Assembly: GCA_046565595.1 (NCBI GenBank) | Contig: JBKHYG010000096.1 | Location: 1-24,361, forward strand | Length of the DNA: 24,361 bases | Source: JBKHYG01 sp046565595 | GTDB lineage: Bacteria; Actinomycetota; AC-67 | Direction of reading: 5' to 3' | Shown: positions 20,960-24,361 of the stretch, one piece after another | How positions within the stretch are numbered: position 1 is the stretch's first letter | How the letters are laid out: every line of letters starts with the position of its first letter | Notes under the pieces: generated by a model | What the model saw: only the letters and a program-made list of their open reading frames with translations | What the model was told of the DNA's origin: nothing | Databases searched by the model: none | Translations under genes and position numbers: made by a program

Positions 20960-23617
20960 ATGCCGTCACGAGCCAAGCCGAAACTCGTCTATGACTTCTC
21001 AGAGGGATCTAGGGACGATAAGGACCTGCTCGGCGGGAAGGGGGCGAATCTCGCAGAGATGACGAGCCTCGGCCTTCCCGTTCCCCCAGGGTTCACGATC
21101 ACCACCGAGGCATGCAGGCGGTTCCTACAGGGCGGCGAGATGCCCGCCGGACTGATGGCTGAGGTCGGCGCTCATCTGGCCTCGCTCGAGAAGGAGATGG
21201 GGCGGGTGCTAGGCGACCCGTCGGATCCCCTGCTCGTTTCGGTCCGAAGCGGCGCGAAGTTCTCGATGCCCGGGATGATGGACACCGTATTGAACCTGGG
21301 GCTCAACGACGAGAGCGTCAAGGGACTCGCGGCACAGTCAGGAGACGAACGCTTCGCATGGGACTCCTACCGGCGTTTCATCCAGATGTTCGGCCGTGTC
21401 GTGATGGGAGTCGACGGAGACCTCTTCGAGGATGCCCTCGAAGAAGCCAAGGAACGCAAGGGTGCGAGTATCGACACCGAGCTGACGGCCGAGGACTTGC
21501 GCACCCTCGTGGATCGGTTCTCGAAGATCATCCAGAAGCAGGCCAAGAGATCCTTCCCTCAGGACCCGCGTGAGCAACTCGAGTTGGCCATCCGCGCCGT
21601 ATTCGAATCTTGGACCGGGCCGAGAGCGAAGCTGTATCGGCGTCAAGAGAAGATCTCGGACGATCTTGGAACCGCGGTCAACATCGTGGCGATGGTCTTC
21701 GGGAACCTCGGAGACGACTCTGGAACCGGTGTCGCCTTCACGCGCAATCCTGCCTCGGGCGAGAAAGGGATCTACGGGGACTATCTGCAGAACGCGCAGG
21801 GGGAGGATGTCGTCGCCGGCATACGCAACACGCTGCCGCTACAGGAACTCGAGAGGATCAACCAGAAGGCATACCGAGAACTGCTCAAGATCATGAGCAA
21901 GCTCGAACGCCACTACAAGGATATGTGCGATATCGAGTTCACGATCGAGCGCTCGAAGCTGTGGATGCTGCAGACCCGTGTCGGGAAGCGCACCGCTGCG
22001 GCCGCGGTACAGATCGCGGTCGACATGGTCGACGAGAAACTGATCAGCCAACGCGAGGCTGTCACGCGCGTCTCTCCCGAGCAGGTGGACCAATTGCTGC
22101 ACCCGCAGGTAGACGCGAAGGCAGAGGGCCTCGTCCGGATCGCCAAAGGCTTGAACGCTTCCCCGGGAGCTGCCGTCGGGATCGCGGTCTTCGACGCCGA
22201 CCGAGCCGAGGCTCGCGCCGCCAAGGGCGACAAGGTGATCCTGGTGCGTCGCGAAACAAACCCGGACGACCTTAACGGCATGATCGCAGCCGAAGGGATC
22301 CTGACCTCCAGGGGCGGGAAGACCAGCCACGCTGCCGTGGTCGCGCGAGGCATGGGTAAGCCGTGCGTGTGCGGTGCAGACTCGCTGACCATCGACCTGG
22401 ATGCGAAGACGATCCAGGTGGACGGCCGCACCATCCGCGAGGGTGACATGCTCTCGATCGACGGCACCACCGGAGAGGTATATCTGGGCGAGGTTCCGTT
22501 GGTCGAGCCAGAGGTCTCCGGCGGCTTCGCGCGGATATTGGGATGGGCCGACAAGGTTCGGCGGCTGAAGATCCGGGCGAATGCTGATACGCCTGAAGAC
22601 GCTGAACGCGCTCGAGGGTTCGGTGCCGAGGGGATCGGGTTGGCCCGGACCGAACACATGTTCCTGGGCAGCCGAAGGCCATTGGTCGAGCGGCTGATCC
22701 TCGCCGACAGCCAAGAGGATGAGCAGGAAGCCTTGGACGCGCTCCTGCCTTACCAGCGGGATGACTTCCACGGGATACTGGACGCGATGGATGGGCTTCC
22801 GGTCACCATCCGTCTGATCGATCCGCCGCTGCACGAGTTCCTCCCCGACCTGACCGAACTCGCGGTCGAGATCGCCGGGAAGGAAGCAGCCGGCAAGAGG
22901 ATCAGCAAGACCAAGCGGGAACTCCTCACGGCTGTCAGGAAGCTTCACGAACAGAATCCGATGCTCGGACTGCGTGGCGTCCGGCTGGGGATGGTCAAGC
23001 CTGGCCTGTACGAGATGCAGGTCAGGGCGATCATGGAGGCCGCATGTTCGCTGAGATCCGAGGGCAAGGATCCTCGCGTCGAGATCATGATCCCGCTGGT
23101 CGGTATCGCAGAAGAGATCCGCAGAAGCCGGGAGGTCTGCGATCGGGTCGCCAAACAGGTCATCAAGGAGACCGGCACCAAGGTCCGCTACCTGATCGGA
23201 ACGATGATCGAGGTCCCACGCGCCGCCTTGATCGCCGAGCAGATCGCGGAACACGCCGAGTTCTTCAGTTTCGGAACGAACGACCTGACCCAGATGACCT
23301 TCGGATTCAGTCGCGACGATGTCGCCCCGATACTCGAGTCCTACATGACCCAGGGAGTGCTGCCAGAAGATCCCTTCTCGACCTTGGATGTCGACGGAGT
23401 GGGTGGACTCATGAGACGAGCCGTCGAAGCCGGTCGCCGGGCCCGTCCGAAGATCAAGCTCGGTATCTGTGGCGAACATGGCGGAGATCCCGCCTCGATC
23501 AGGTTCTGTGAGGACCTAGACCTCGACTATGTGTCGTGTTCGCCCTTCCGGGTTCCGGTCGCTCGTCTAGCTGCGGCGCACGCCGCGTTGGGAAGCGAAG
23601 GAGCAGCTTCCAGGTAG
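20960..23617 (+). CDS. ppdK: Pyruvate, phosphate dikinase
   Basis: Interconverts pyruvate + ATP + Pi with PEP + AMP + PPi. The 885 residues are full length. The N-terminal ATP-grasp domain (LLGGKGANLAEM, SVRSGAKFSMPGMMDTVLNLGL, GTGVAFTRNPASGEK) is followed by the swivelling phosphohistidine domain with GGKTSHAAVVARGMG (H457). The C-terminal TIM barrel carries GIGLARTEHMFL, ITVRLIDPPLHEFLP-like (VTIRLIDPPLHEFLP), GLRGVRLG, FSFGTNDLTQMTFG, GEHGGDPAS and the acid/base cysteine in VSCSPFRVPVARLAAA (C860). The LARTEHMF segment has Ala where Cys is common. Monocistronic, with its own promoter and ribosome binding site; role in PPi-linked glycolysis or gluconeogenesis is inferred from the family. 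Confidence 0.97.
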   Translation: MPSRAKPKLVYDFSEGSRDDKDLLGGKGANLAEMTSLGLPVPPGFTITTEACRRFLQGGEMPAGLMAEVGAHLASLEKEMGRVLGDPSDPLLVSVRSGAKFSMPGMMDTVLNLGLNDESVKGLAAQSGDERFAWDSYRRFIQMFGRVVMGVDGDLFEDALEEAKERKGASIDTELTAEDLRTLVDRFSKIIQKQAKRSFPQDPREQLELAIRAVFESWTGPRAKLYRRQEKISDDLGTAVNIVAMVFGNLGDDSGTGVAFTRNPASGEKGIYGDYLQNAQGEDVVAGIRNTLPLQELERINQKAYRELLKIMSKLERHYKDMCDIEFTIERSKLWMLQTRVGKRTAAAAVQIAVDMVDEKLISQREAVTRVSPEQVDQLLHPQVDAKAEGLVRIAKGLNASPGAAVGIAVFDADRAEARAAKGDKVILVRRETNPDDLNGMIAAEGILTSRGGKTSHAAVVARGMGKPCVCGADSLTIDLDAKTIQVDGRTIREGDMLSIDGTTGEVYLGEVPLVEPEVSGGFARILGWADKVRRLKIRANADTPEDAERARGFGAEGIGLARTEHMFLGSRRPLVERLILADSQEDEQEALDALLPYQRDDFHGILDAMDGLPVTIRLIDPPLHEFLPDLTELAVEIAGKEAAGKRISKTKRELLTAVRKLHEQNPMLGLRGVRLGMVKPGLYEMQVRAIMEAACSLRSEGKDPRVEIMIPLVGIAEEIRRSREVCDRVAKQVIKETGTKVRYLIGTMIEVPRAALIAEQIAEHAEFFSFGTNDLTQMTFGFSRDDVAPILESYMTQGVLPEDPFSTLDVDGVGGLMRRAVEAGRRARPKIKLGICGEHGGDPASIRFCEDLDLDYVSCSPFRVPVARLAAAHAALGSEGAASR

Positions 23618-23659
23618 CGCCGGCCGCGGCAAGCAGGACCACGGACCGTTTGAACATGG

Positions 23660-24361
23660 TCAGAGGATGATGAAGGATCTGCTGTTCTGGCCGGTCTGCC
23701 TCTCGAGATTGCCGGCCTGATCGACGGCCAGAACCTCGAACACATAGCGGCCAGGGATCGAGTAGAAGAGCGGATCCTCGGCGGGCACCGACCAACGCCA
23801 ATCCCAGGAGCTTCCGTCGGCGGCCCGGTTGCTGAACGAGAAGCCCGAGTACACGCTTCCGGCCGAAGGCCCGCGCTCGTAGGCTCGCTGCTGTCCGAGC
23901 GGGTTGGTGACGACGCCGCGCATCCCTCTCAGGGCGGTGCCGGGCAGTACCTCGTTGCTGGTCCCTTCGAGTTCGACGGCGGTGTAGGGCCAGCCCAGCG
24001 GGCCAGCGCTCGCCGAGGCGATGGAACTGATCGGCGCGGTCCGGTCGATGACGAAATCGAAGGTGTCGTCAGCGGTGAGGCCATCGAGGTCGGCAACCTC
24101 GACCTGCATCAGGTGAGCACCGTCCACCAGCCCCAGATCGTCGGTATCTACCGCGACCCGGAGCCCCGGAGCGTTGATCGCTCCGAAGATCGTGTCCGTG
24201 ATGGTGATGAACCCGTCGGATACCTCTGCCCCGTCGATCGATACCGACAGGGTCGGTACATCGATCCCGATCTGCGATCCGATGTCATCGTTCAAGACGA
24301 ACTCGATGCCGCCCACATTCGCTATCCGGTAGGTGTCCGAGGGTTTGACGAAGGTGATCCG
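23660..24361 (-). CDS. Ig-like-domain protein, C-terminal part (5' end beyond the window)
   Basis: The frame is open to the right edge with no stop, so the gene continues past 24361; a GTG at 24316 is internal to a beta-rich stretch (TFVKPSDTYRIANVGGIEFVLND) and is unlikely to be the start. The visible 233 or so residues are beta-strand-rich and low in Lys. They include VDGAHLMQVEVADLDG, FVIDRTAPISS and a last domain ending GRYVFEVLAVDQAGNLERQ, typical of bacterial Ig/fibronectin-like repeats of secreted proteins. There is no LPXTG or C-terminal membrane helix. Probably exported; the N-terminus and function are unknown. Convergent with ppdK, 42 nt apart. Confidence 0.7.
   Translation of the reverse strand, partial: RITFVKPSDTYRIANVGGIEFVLNDDIGSQIGIDVPTLSVSIDGAEVSDGFITITDTIFGAINAPGLRVAVDTDDLGLVDGAHLMQVEVADLDGLTADDTFDFVIDRTAPISSIASASAGPLGWPYTAVELEGTSNEVLPGTALRGMRGVVTNPLGQQRAYERGPSAGSVYSGFSFSNRAADGSSWDWRWSVPAEDPLFYSIPGRYVFEVLAVDQAGNLERQTGQNSRSFIIL

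Noticed and set aside
21839..23479. A 546-codon open frame antisense to ppdK
   Set aside because: It lies wholly opposite a full-length conserved ppdK, has no recognisable domain and has the His/Asp/Gln/Leu-rich composition expected from the complement of high-GC codons.
1..24361. Mobile elements, CRISPR arrays, tRNA or rRNA genes
   Set aside because: I looked for terminal repeats with transposase motifs, regularly spaced repeats and tRNA cloverleaf signatures and found none; gene order and composition look like stable core chromosome.

Overview
The window is a dense stretch of high-GC bacterial chromosome (roughly 60-65% G+C by eye) carrying 23 protein genes, 19 on the plus strand and 4 on the minus strand. 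I see no rRNA, tRNA, insertion sequence, prophage or CRISPR array. The gene order comEA-comEC-holA-rpsT-lepA-...-hemW-hrcA-dnaJ-rsmE-HIT-phoH-ybeY-CorC-era-...-recO-uppS-...-glyS is the conserved actinobacterial order (compare the Mycobacterium tuberculosis Rv2415c-Rv2357c region, from memory). The second cis-prenyltransferase resembles mycobacterial Rv1086. I therefore infer an Actinomycetota member, probably a deep-branching one, but the class cannot be fixed from this window.

Layout. (1) 1-4150: DNA uptake genes comEA and comEC, then holA (DNA polymerase III delta). (2) 4128-4397, minus: rpsT, convergent with holA and divergent from lepA. (3) 4553-8042: lepA, a DinB-like protein and hemW, chained by 4-nt stop/start overlaps. 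(4) 8107-11384: a perfect CIRCE operator, then hrcA, dnaJ, rsmE and a HIT hydrolase; phoH follows by overlap. (5) 12396-15153: a possible leader peptide, ybeY, a CNNM/CBS (CorC-like) membrane protein and era. (6) 15200-17153: an exported Rieske-fold-like protein without cluster ligands, recO and uppS. (7) 17188-19369: a second, Rv1086-like cis-prenyltransferase (minus) divergent from glyS. (8) 19336-20871, minus: a PAS/response-regulator protein. (9) 20960-23617: ppdK. (10) 23660-24361, minus: the C-terminal part of an Ig-like-domain protein cut by the window edge.

How the genes work together: most are housekeeping genes for ribosome biogenesis and translation (rpsT, lepA, rsmE, ybeY, era, glyS), protein folding under HrcA control (hrcA, dnaJ), replication and repair (holA, recO), undecaprenyl/polyprenyl carrier synthesis (two prenyltransferases) and pyruvate/PEP interconversion (ppdK).

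Two whole-window signals stand out. First, the palindrome ACGT occurs only once in 24,361 bases (19658-19661), where composition predicts on the order of 80. This points to restriction-modification or cytosine methylation acting on that site genome-wide. Second, gene starts mostly fall into two classes: leaderless starts 6-8 nt behind a TANNNT -10 box (seven genes), or starts overlapping the previous stop codon. Strong Shine-Dalgarno sequences are rare; ppdK has the clearest one.
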